Source: an uncultured Eubacterium sp.
GTDB taxonomy: Bacteria; Bacillota; Clostridia; Oscillospirales; Acutalibacteraceae
Direction of reading: 5' to 3'
Assembly: GCA_945979635.1 (NCBI GenBank)
Contig: CAMFPZ010000086.1
Coordinates: 1-5,007 of the forward strand
Length of the DNA stretch: 5,007 bases
Positions 1-5,007 of this stretch are shown piece by piece. How positions within the stretch are numbered: position 1 is the first letter of the stretch; the number at the start of each line of letters is the position of its first letter. A program made the position numbers and the translations under genes. Under the pieces are notes generated by a model that did not search any database, was not told the DNA's origin, and was given only the letters and a program-made list of their open reading frames with translations.

Positions 1-42
1 CAAGGAGTATCGTCGGCAGCGTCAGATGTGTATAAGAGACAG
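1..42 (+). other. Illumina Nextera i5 adapter contamination (not genomic)
   Basis: Positions 10-42 match the Nextera Read 1 adapter without mismatch: the 14-base tail TCGTCGGCAGCGTC at 10-23, then the 19-base Tn5 mosaic end AGATGTGTATAAGAGACAG at 24-42. Positions 2-9 read AAGGAGTA, which I recognise as a standard Nextera i5 index (the S507/N507 type), and the C at position 1 fits the last base of the P5 primer that precedes the index. The whole 42-base segment is thus explained as untrimmed library primer joined to a tagmented fragment. Genomic sequence begins at about position 43. It should not be read as a biological transposon end, although the 19-base core is an engineered Tn5 end. Confidence 0.97.
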
Positions 43-107
43 ATAATTTCCTTTGGGCTACAATGCAAATGTAAACAAAAAAGCCATAAGTACAAAGGAG
101 AATTTTT
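43..107 (+). promoter_or_regulatory. 5' leader of the small membrane protein gene, promoter probably cut off
   Basis: This short stretch lies between the adapter junction and the first start codon. It holds TACAAT at 59-64, one mismatch from a consensus sigma-70/sigma-A -10 box. The matching -35 would fall near 36-42, which is adapter, so any real -35 element has been lost at the contig end. A clear ribosome-binding site, AAAGGAG at 94-100, lies seven bases before the ATG at 108 and supports that start. The -10 assignment is tentative because it cannot be paired with a -35. Confidence 0.4.
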
Positions 108-392
108 ATGAATATCAAGAAAATTATCAAGGGTCTTGTAATCTCATTCCTATCACTCGGAGTTGGATATTTTGCAATAGCAGTGCCATTCAATCTTATT
201 TCGACACTCTCACCGCAGAGCGTTAGATTAATATTCTGCGTTGAACTCGGAATATATCTTCTTGTCGGAGCAATTTGTATCATATTTCTTGACAAAAAGC
301 AAGCAAGAGAAAAAAAGGAAAAGGCGAGAAAAATCGAGCGATTAGAAAAAAGAAGGCAAGCACAAAAAGAATACTATTCATTAGCAGCATAA
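108..392 (+). CDS. Small two-helix membrane protein with a charged C-terminal helix, function unknown
   Basis: This 94-residue protein is not one I recognise. The start is well supported by AAAGGAG seven bases upstream. A basic N-terminus (residues 4-8) leads into a hydrophobic segment at about 8-32, followed by a short polar loop and a second hydrophobic segment at about 40-61. Residues 62-88 are very rich in Lys, Arg, Glu and Gln and should form a long, mostly basic amphipathic or coiled-coil helix. With the basic N-terminus and basic tail inside, the topology would be a cytoplasm-facing helical hairpin in the membrane. The tail could contact nucleic acid, lipid head groups or a partner protein, but nothing in the sequence decides this. 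It is transcribed convergently to trkH and ends just before the shared terminator. It is likely a real gene, given its ribosome-binding site, coherent topology and following terminator. Confidence 0.75.
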   Translation: MNIKKIIKGLVISFLSLGVGYFAIAVPFNLISTLSPQSVRLIFCVELGIYLLVGAICIIFLDKKQAREKKEKARKIERLEKRRQAQKEYYSLAA

Positions 393-439
393 AAAGGAAA
401 ACGCCACTAAATCATTGATTTAGCGGCGTTTTTTCTTTT
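391..439. terminator. Bidirectional intrinsic terminator between convergent genes
   Basis: The arm at 398-413 pairs with 417-432: CTAAATC (407-413) with GATTTAG (417-423) around a 3-base loop, one A/C mismatch (406/424), then AAAACGCC (398-405) with GGCGTTTT (425-432). On the + strand the hairpin is followed by a T-run (429-434, then 436-439 after one C). On the minus strand it is followed by TTTCCTTTTT, the complement of 391-400. It can therefore end transcription of the small + strand gene (stop at 390-392) and of the minus-strand chain ending with trkH (stop at 439-441). The stop codons of both genes touch or nearly touch the structure. Confidence 0.92.
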
Positions 440-1917
440 CATTCCGGTTTTCGGATTTCTTTATGAGTATTCACCCTAAAAACCTCTCTCCAAAGATTCG
501 GATTAATAAGCAGAAGCATCGGGAAAAGCTCGAGTCTGCCCGCAAGCATATCAAACATCAAAACATATTTAGACAGAGTGGAAAATCCGGAAAAATTTTG
601 AGTCGGTCCGACCAGTTCAAGTCCCGGTCCGATATTATTTATTGTTGCTGCAACAGCCGTAAAATTTGTAGTTAGGTCATAGTCCTCTATCGAAACCAAA
701 AGCAAGCTGGCCACAAAAACAACTATGAACGAAATAAAATACACATTAGTTGCCCTCAATGTATTATGTTCAACAGGCTTTCCGTCGAGAGTTATTTTAC
801 GGATGCTTTTCGGGTGAAGATAGGAATGGATTTCCTTTTTCACGGTTTTTATTACAACCAAAAAGCGAGAAACCTTTATTCCGCCGCCTGTACTACCGGC
901 ACACGCACCGATAAACATCAGGATTACAAGAACCGTTTTCGACGACGACGACCATGTATTGAAATCCGCAGTGGAAAAACCGGTTGTTGTAATAATAGAA
1001 GCAACCTGAAAGGCTGTTTTGGAAATTGCTTCGCCAAGCGTATCGTACAAACGGGAAACATCAATTGTTATAATCGCAATAGCACTTACAACAATCAGCA
1101 AGAAATATTTAACCTCTTCCATCTTGAAGGCATTTTTGAACTGACGGAAAATCAAAAAATAATAGAAATTGAAGTTTATACCGAAGAATATCATAAACAC
1201 TGTAACAACCCATTGAATATATAAAGAATATCCGCCAATGGAATCATTCTTTATACCGAAGCCACCGGTTCCGGCAGTGCCGAACGAGGTTGTTATTGCA
1301 TCGAACAAAGGCATATCTCCGATTAGAAGAAAGATTATTTCCAAAATAGTCAACGCAAAATATATAGAATACAATATTCTTGCGGTATGACGCATTTTCG
1401 GAACAAGCTTTCCGACGGACGGACCCGGACTTTCTGCTTTCATCAGGTTGATATTCGAACCGCCCGACATTTGGATAACGGCAAGCAGAAACACAAGAAC
1501 GCCCATTCCGCCAATCCAATGGGTAAAGCTACGCCAGAACAACGATGTTTTCGAAAGAGCCTCAACATCATTCAATATGCTCGCACCCGTTGTTGTAAAG
1601 CCGGAAATAGTTTCGAAAAGAGCATCTGTAATATTGGGAATTTCGCCCGTAAAATAGAACGGCATAGCACCAAAAACGGACAAAACAATCCAACTCAAGG
1701 CGGTTGCAACACAACCCTCCTTGAGATAAAAAACATTATTCTTCGCTTTTTTTAATCCTATAATCAATCCCAATACAAGAGTCACGCCTGCACAGGCAAG
1801 ATATGTCAAGCCCTGCTTCTCACCATAGTATAGTGCAACAAGACAAGGAAGAAGCAGAAGTGCTCCCTCCAATAATAATACATATCCTAAAATCCTTCTG
1901 ATAATAGAGCCGTTCAT
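439..1917 (-). CDS. trkH: Trk-type potassium uptake channel subunit TrkH
   Basis: This 492-residue integral membrane protein is full length for the TrkH/KtrB family (about 450-490 residues). The family imports K+ through four repeated M1-P-M2 units, each giving one selectivity-filter strand with a key glycine. All four are visible: TTTGAS at 108-113, SFGTAGTGGFG at 211-221, TTTGFST at 310-316 and INNIGPG at 426-432. The GACAGSTGGGIK stretch at 337-348 matches the conserved segment holding the intramembrane gating loop after the third pore helix. Roughly ten hydrophobic segments are present, including about 9-31, 37-55, 69-91, 132-150, 181-201, 232-258, 269-288, 326-345, 390-412 and 450-472. 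The ATG at 1917 follows AGGAAA (1922-1927), which overlaps the TAG stop of trkA, so translation is probably coupled. The glycine-rich second filter and the extended form suggest TrkH over KtrB. Na+-coupled KtrB-like transport is the main alternative. It should work with the adjacent TrkA at the cytoplasmic face. Confidence 0.96.
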   Translation of the reverse strand: MNGSIIRRILGYVLLLEGALLLLPCLVALYYGEKQGLTYLACAGVTLVLGLIIGLKKAKNNVFYLKEGCVATALSWIVLSVFGAMPFYFTGEIPNITDALFETISGFTTTGASILNDVEALSKTSLFWRSFTHWIGGMGVLVFLLAVIQMSGGSNINLMKAESPGPSVGKLVPKMRHTARILYSIYFALTILEIIFLLIGDMPLFDAITTSFGTAGTGGFGIKNDSIGGYSLYIQWVVTVFMIFFGINFNFYYFLIFRQFKNAFKMEEVKYFLLIVVSAIAIITIDVSRLYDTLGEAISKTAFQVASIITTTGFSTADFNTWSSSSKTVLVILMFIGACAGSTGGGIKVSRFLVVIKTVKKEIHSYLHPKSIRKITLDGKPVEHNTLRATNVYFISFIVVFVASLLLVSIEDYDLTTNFTAVAATINNIGPGLELVGPTQNFSGFSTLSKYVLMFDMLAGRLELFPMLLLINPNLWREVFRVNTHKEIRKPE

Positions 1918-1920
1918 ACT

Positions 1921-1928
1921 ATTTCCTA
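1921..1928 (-). promoter_or_regulatory. trkH ribosome-binding site overlapping the trkA stop
   Basis: On the minus strand the sequence TAGGAAAT contains both the trkA TAG stop (1926-1928) and the AGGA core of the trkH ribosome-binding site, six bases before the trkH ATG. The arrangement implies that ribosomes finishing trkA help start trkH, which would keep the two K+ uptake subunits in a fixed ratio. The coupling itself is inferred. Confidence 0.7.
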
Positions 1929-3329
1929 CGCTAAAATATTACTTATATCATTAAATCCCGAATGTGTTGTTACTATCATTACATTATCACCGGGCAAAAT
2001 GCAGTCCTGACCGGACGGAATAATAATTTTTCCTCTACGGGAAATAAAGCAAATGAGAAGATTATCCTTAAGCTTAAGGTTCATAATCGGAATATTAGTA
2101 ACCTTTGAATGTTTATCAACCTTAAACTCGACAGCCTCCGCACGATTATCGAACATATGGTAAAGCGTTTCGACATTGCTTCCCATAGAAGCCTTTTTCG
2201 CTCTTACATAAGCGATAATAGCCTCGGAGGTTATATATCTCGGATAGACAACCGAGCCTAAATCCAAGCTATTAATTGCCTGCTTAAAGGCGATTCGATT
2301 AATCTTTGTTACAAGCTTAGCGGTTGAATTTTGCTTTGCGTTTAGAGTCAGGAGAATATTCTCCTCGTCTGAGCTTGTCAGAGGGACAAATGCCTCACAA
2401 CTCGAAATTCCCTCTTCAATAAGCAAATCCTCATCCATTCCGTTTCCGTTAATAATCACAGCCTTTGGAATAAACGCGGAAAGCTCCTCGCAACGCTCCT
2501 TATTCTTTTCGATGAGCTTAACAGAAATATTATTTGCAACAAGCATTTTTGCAAGATAGTATCCGGCATCATTACCGCCGATGATTATTGCATCGCTAAC
2601 CTTATTGGACTTAAAACCGATGGATTTCAAAAATTCGCCAACCCTCTTCGAGGGAGCTACAAACGACATAACATCTCCACTCTTCAGTTCAAAATCACCA
2701 CCGGGGATGTGGATAGTATTATTTCGTTCAACGGCACAAATCAAGACATCACTCGTTACTGCACCTATATCGGCAACGGTTTTCGAATCGAGCATATTTC
2801 CGTTTGGTATTCTTATCTTAACTATTTCTGCCTTTCCGTGGGCAAACGCACCAACCTCGAGGGCAGTAGGAATACACAAAACTCGGCAAATTTCTCTGGC
2901 CGCCTCATATTCAGGATTAATAATCATAGCCAAGCCAAGCTTGTCCTTAATGTAGTCGAGCTCGTGGGAATATGCAGGCTTTGAAACCTTTGCTATCGCG
3001 GCACAATCTGTTACTCGAGACGCTACCGTACAGCAAAGAAGATTAAGCTCATCCGAATCAGTCACTGCGATAATAAGGTCAGCTTCTGTTATTCCGGCAT
3101 CACGCTGAACATTAAATGAGGCACCATTTCCGACGATACCCAACACATCAAATTGGTTTGTTATGTCGGCAATTTTTACACTATCGGAATCTATAACCGT
3201 AATATCATGATTTTCCTTCGAAAGCTGTTCTACCAGCGTCCTGCCGATAGTGCCACAGCCTACGATAATAATCTTCAATCCTGCTTTCATATTCAGCTTT
3301 TCGGTAATATTCTTTTTATTAAAAAGCAT
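1926..3329 (-). CDS. trkA: Trk potassium uptake regulatory subunit TrkA
   Basis: This 467-residue cytoplasmic protein has the duplicated architecture of full-length TrkA (E. coli about 458 residues), unlike the single-unit KtrA of about 220. The first Rossmann (TrkA-N/RCK) domain spans about 17-140, with the GCGTIG dinucleotide-binding motif at 24-29 and the acidic D47 ending beta-2. A TrkA-C domain follows at about 155-235. The second Rossmann domain spans about 245-360, with the variant loop GGNDAG at 251-256 and E274 at the beta-2 end, and the last TrkA-C domain lies at about 385-467. Known family members bind NAD(H) or ATP/ADP and gate TrkH. The chosen ATG has a good ribosome-binding site, AAGGTAGG (3338-3345), eight bases upstream. 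This gives a 13-residue extension before M14 (ATG at 3290), where many homologues start. It lies 22 bases after dut and 8 before trkH. Confidence 0.95.
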   Translation of the reverse strand: MLFNKKNITEKLNMKAGLKIIIVGCGTIGRTLVEQLSKENHDITVIDSDSVKIADITNQFDVLGIVGNGASFNVQRDAGITEADLIIAVTDSDELNLLCCTVASRVTDCAAIAKVSKPAYSHELDYIKDKLGLAMIINPEYEAAREICRVLCIPTALEVGAFAHGKAEIVKIRIPNGNMLDSKTVADIGAVTSDVLICAVERNNTIHIPGGDFELKSGDVMSFVAPSKRVGEFLKSIGFKSNKVSDAIIIGGNDAGYYLAKMLVANNISVKLIEKNKERCEELSAFIPKAVIINGNGMDEDLLIEEGISSCEAFVPLTSSDEENILLTLNAKQNSTAKLVTKINRIAFKQAINSLDLGSVVYPRYITSEAIIAYVRAKKASMGSNVETLYHMFDNRAEAVEFKVDKHSKVTNIPIMNLKLKDNLLICFISRRGKIIIPSGQDCILPGDNVMIVTTHSGFNDISNILA

Positions 3330-3337
3330 AAAAGCAA

Positions 3338-3345
3338 CCTACCTT
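3338..3345 (-). promoter_or_regulatory. trkA ribosome-binding site that decides the start
   Basis: AAGGTAGG on the minus strand is eight bases before the ATG at 3329. The alternative in-frame ATG at 3290 has no comparable purine-rich site upstream, so the longer trkA start is preferred. Confidence 0.65.
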
Positions 3346-3351
3346 ACAAAA

Positions 3352-3864
3352 TTATTTTTCAGTGGTTGAACCAAAGCCGCCAACACGAACACCGTCAGCC
3401 TCATCGGAGAAGGTTATTCCGAATTGAGTGAATATTCCCTGTGCAAAGCCATCACCCGCTGCTACACTAACACTATGTCCCTCATCGTGGGCAGTGCAGG
3501 AAAGCTTAATCATAATATGGCCTTCATTAACGGCATTATAATAGTCTGCGTCGATAATTCCGACAGTATTATCAAGACCGATTCTATGCTTAAATCCAAG
3601 TCCGGAGCGAGGGAAGATAGACAAAACCCAACCATCGCTGATTTTCGTTCTGATTCCCGTCGGTATCAAAACAGAAACATCCTTATCAAATGTTATGTCG
3701 GCAGGAGCAAAAAAATCGTAGCCCGCAGAGCCTGTTGTGGCTCTAAGCGGAAGCTTTATGCCGTCATAGATTTCTTTTACATTTTCTGTATTAGGAAAGC
3801 ACTTGAGCCAATCCTTTTCAAATTGCTCGAAGCTTACCTTTTCGAATTCTGCAATTCTTTGCAT
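3352..3864 (-). CDS. dut: Deoxyuridine 5'-triphosphate nucleotidohydrolase (dUTPase)
   Basis: This enzyme hydrolyses dUTP to dUMP and pyrophosphate, preventing uracil incorporation into DNA and feeding thymidylate synthesis. Numbered from the start used here (170 residues), all five motifs of trimeric dUTPases are visible: 1, AGYDFFA (47-53); 2, PRSGLGFKH (85-93); 3, GIIDADYY (102-109), with D105 the probable water-activating aspartate and Y108 the uracil-side tyrosine; 4, GDGFAQGIF (137-145); 5, RVGGFGST (160-167). Motif 4 has G where the common form has R (GDRIAQ), and a short NAVNEG insertion follows motif 3; I recall both from clostridial homologues. The roughly 35 residues before the core make it longer than the E. 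coli enzyme (about 151). An in-frame ATG at 3909 would give 185 residues, but it overlaps the upstream gene by 31 bases. The ATG at 3864 has AAAGGAG nine bases upstream and yields a more natural N-terminus. Host rather than phage origin is likely, as no phage genes are nearby. Confidence 0.95.
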   Translation of the reverse strand: MQRIAEFEKVSFEQFEKDWLKCFPNTENVKEIYDGIKLPLRATTGSAGYDFFAPADITFDKDVSVLIPTGIRTKISDGWVLSIFPRSGLGFKHRIGLDNTVGIIDADYYNAVNEGHIMIKLSCTAHDEGHSVSVAAGDGFAQGIFTQFGITFSDEADGVRVGGFGSTTEK

Positions 3865-3873
3865 ATCCGTTTT

Positions 3874-3880
3874 CTCCTTT
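3874..3880 (-). promoter_or_regulatory. dut ribosome-binding site that decides the start
   Basis: AAAGGAG on the minus strand is nine bases before the ATG at 3864 and overlaps the TAA stop (3879-3881) of the preceding small gene. It is the strongest such site near any candidate dut start and argues against the upstream ATGs at 3885 and 3909, both of which lie inside the preceding gene. Confidence 0.8.
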
Positions 3881-4133
3881 ACCATAATGGGTTGTCGACA
3901 TTGGGACATCCCATATTATTCAATCTTGCTCTAACCTCAACATAGCATCCGCACTTGCGACACATACCCGAGATAAGATAATCACATCGCTTGCATCCTT
4001 CGATTCGAGTTTCGAATTCTTCCTCACTCACCAAGCTTTTTTTGTCGAGAGAGTCAACATATTTCATTATTTCATCATAAGTTACCTTCTCGCCCGCTTC
4101 ATACAGGAGGCATTTTTTGCAATTAGTTTTCAT
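3879..4133 (-). CDS. Small cysteine-rich protein, DUF6171-like, probable zinc-binding
   Basis: This 84-residue soluble protein has eight cysteines: C5 and C8 (CKKC), C47 and C50 (CKRC), C58, C61 and C63 (CRKCGC) and C76. The spacing suggests one or two structural zinc sites made from CxxC pairs, with a helical middle (about 18-43) rich in Glu, Asp and Lys. The pattern of an N-terminal CxxC, then CxxCDYLxxGMCRxCGCxVExRA and a final CP close to the C-terminus is one I associate with the uncharacterised DUF6171 family of Clostridia; this is from memory. No biochemical function is known to me. The ATG overlaps the TAA stop of the preceding arabinofuranosidase gene by one base (TAATG, 4131-4135), and its own ribosome-binding site is weak, so expression probably depends on translational coupling. 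Its stop overlaps the dut ribosome-binding site. Confidence 0.85.
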   Translation of the reverse strand: MKTNCKKCLLYEAGEKVTYDEIMKYVDSLDKKSLVSEEEFETRIEGCKRCDYLISGMCRKCGCYVEVRARLNNMGCPNVDNPLW

Positions 4134-5007
4134 TACTTATTAATGACAAACTTAACAACTGAGCAAGCAGGAATATTTGCTGTAAAGCCATCCTTTAGCT
4201 TTCTGAAATCGGTAAATTCCTTTATTACAACGCAGTCTGTATTATCAAAATCATTTTTTTCGTGACATTCGCCTGTAATGATTTCGGCTGTAATACTATC
4301 TACCCTTGTGTCGGCAATCTGGCACTTAATCTTCGCAGACTTTTTGTCAGAGGTATTCGTTATTGTTGAATAAATAACGCCGTTTTCATCAACACTTGCA
4401 GATTCGACAAGCTGTGGAAAATCACTGTTATTATTCTTAGAATGAATGCTTTCGGTTGTAATATAGGAGCCGACGAGAGTATTTTCCTGATGCTCCTTAT
4501 ACATCTTGAACACATGATATGTAGGAGTCTTAACCATTCTTTCGCCATCGGTTAGAATAACCGCCTGAAGAACATTAACGGTTTGAGCGATATTTGCCAT
4601 CATAATTCTATCGGCATGCTTATTGAAGATATTAAGAGTCATACCTGCAACAATTGCATCACGCATAGTATTTTGCTGATACAGGAATCCGGGATTTGTT
4701 CCGGGTTCAACATCATACCATGTTCCCCATTCGTCAACAATGAGCTTTGTATGGCCGTGAGGATTAACGCTATTCATCATCGCAATATGGTTAGTGATAA
4801 GCTCCTCGATATAATAAGCCCTGCTGATTGTTGCATTATACTCATTTTGGTCAAATTCGGTAGCAGAGCCCTTATGACTCCAATCGCCTGTCGGGAGAGT
4901 ATAGTAGTGGAGTGAAAGACCGTCAGCCTGCCAGCCAACCTTTTCCATAACTTTTTTTGTCCAATTATAGTCACCCGAATTAGGACCGCAGGCAATTCTC
5001 TTACTGT
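4133..5007 (-). CDS. GH51 alpha-L-arabinofuranosidase, C-terminal portion (5' end beyond window)
   Basis: Glycoside hydrolase family 51 enzymes release terminal alpha-L-arabinofuranosyl groups from arabinoxylan, arabinan and their oligosaccharides, usually in the cytoplasm. The reading frame stays open from the stop at 4133 to the right edge, giving 290 visible residues. The ATG at 4948 is internal: the 19 codons before it encode IACGPNSGDYNWTKKV-type sequence that belongs to the family. Visible landmarks, numbered in the fragment, are the active-site region LSLHYY (31-36), the GSATEFD segment (47-53) and VDEWGTWYDVEPGTNPGF (90-107), in which E92 is the expected nucleophile. These are followed by NIFNKHADRIMMANIAQ and PTYHVFKMYKEHQ, which end the barrel and lead into the C-terminal beta-sandwich (about 180-290). 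The acid/base Glu (in the usual GNE motif) and roughly 200 N-terminal residues lie outside the window, so intactness and any signal peptide cannot be judged. Confidence 0.95.
   Translation of the reverse strand, partial: SKRIACGPNSGDYNWTKKVMEKVGWQADGLSLHYYTLPTGDWSHKGSATEFDQNEYNATISRAYYIEELITNHIAMMNSVNPHGHTKLIVDEWGTWYDVEPGTNPGFLYQQNTMRDAIVAGMTLNIFNKHADRIMMANIAQTVNVLQAVILTDGERMVKTPTYHVFKMYKEHQENTLVGSYITTESIHSKNNNSDFPQLVESASVDENGVIYSTITNTSDKKSAKIKCQIADTRVDSITAEIITGECHEKNDFDNTDCVVIKEFTDFRKLKDGFTANIPACSVVKFVINK

Noticed and set aside
24..42. Tn5-type mosaic end as a possible native transposon end
   Set aside because: It is directly preceded by the synthetic Nextera tail and an i5 index, so it comes from library preparation and not from a mobile element.
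766..1224. 152-codon open frame on the + strand
   Set aside because: It lies wholly antisense to trkH, whose protein is complete and matches its family; the antisense translation has no coherent domain and no convincing ribosome-binding site.
1244..1755. Several short open frames on both strands inside trkH
   Set aside because: They are rich in Arg, Asn and Cys with no recognisable features and overlap the conserved trkH pore regions in other frames.
3341..3400. Possible internal promoter for trkA at the end of dut on the minus strand
   Set aside because: A/T-rich hexamers are present but none pairs at suitable spacing with a good -35 box, so I do not call it.
3424..3945. 173-codon open frame on the + strand
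   Set aside because: It is antisense to dut and the end of the DUF6171-like gene, both well supported; the frame is an incidental shadow.
4133..4948. Reading the 271-codon frame as a complete gene starting at 4948
   Set aside because: The frame stays open to the window edge and the 19 upstream codons encode GH51-like sequence, so the ATG at 4948 is internal and the gene is partial.
1..5007. CRISPR arrays, tRNA or rRNA genes, riboswitches, insertion sequences, phage genes
   Set aside because: No regularly spaced repeats, cloverleaf-like sequence, terminal inverted repeats or transposase/phage proteins were seen; beyond the first 107 bases the window is almost entirely coding.

Overview
The window looks like one end of an assembled contig from a Clostridia-type bacterium, probably from a gut or rumen community. 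The sequence is A+T-rich, the genes have Shine-Dalgarno-type starts and are tightly packed, and the protein families (clostridial-style dUTPase, an eight-cysteine DUF6171-like protein, a GH51 arabinofuranosidase, TrkA/TrkH) fit Oscillospiraceae or Ruminococcus relatives. The taxon is an inference; no rRNA or other marker gene is present.

Layout. Positions 1-42 are not genomic: they are an Illumina Nextera adapter, apparently including the eight-base i5 index. Genomic DNA therefore starts near 43. A short leader (43-107) precedes a small orphan two-helix membrane protein on the + strand (108-392). A strong hairpin terminator with T-runs on both sides (391-439) separates it from a convergent minus-strand gene chain that fills the rest of the window.

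Read in its own direction, from right to left, the chain is: GH51 alpha-L-arabinofuranosidase (5' end beyond the window), DUF6171-like cysteine-rich small protein, dUTPase (dut), TrkA and TrkH. Junctions are a 1-base TAATG overlap, a 14-base gap, a 22-base gap and an 8-base gap, and two of the ribosome-binding sites run into the stop codon of the gene before. This looks like a single transcription unit ending at the shared terminator.

How they work together. TrkA and TrkH are a clear functional pair: TrkH is the K+-conducting membrane subunit and TrkA the cytoplasmic nucleotide-binding gating subunit. Dut keeps dUTP out of DNA and supplies dUMP for thymidylate synthesis. The arabinofuranosidase removes arabinose from plant-polysaccharide fragments. 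I see no single pathway linking these, so the grouping is probably housekeeping adjacency. I found no new defence system, CRISPR array, mobile element, RNA gene or riboswitch. The most notable item is the adapter contamination at the contig end.
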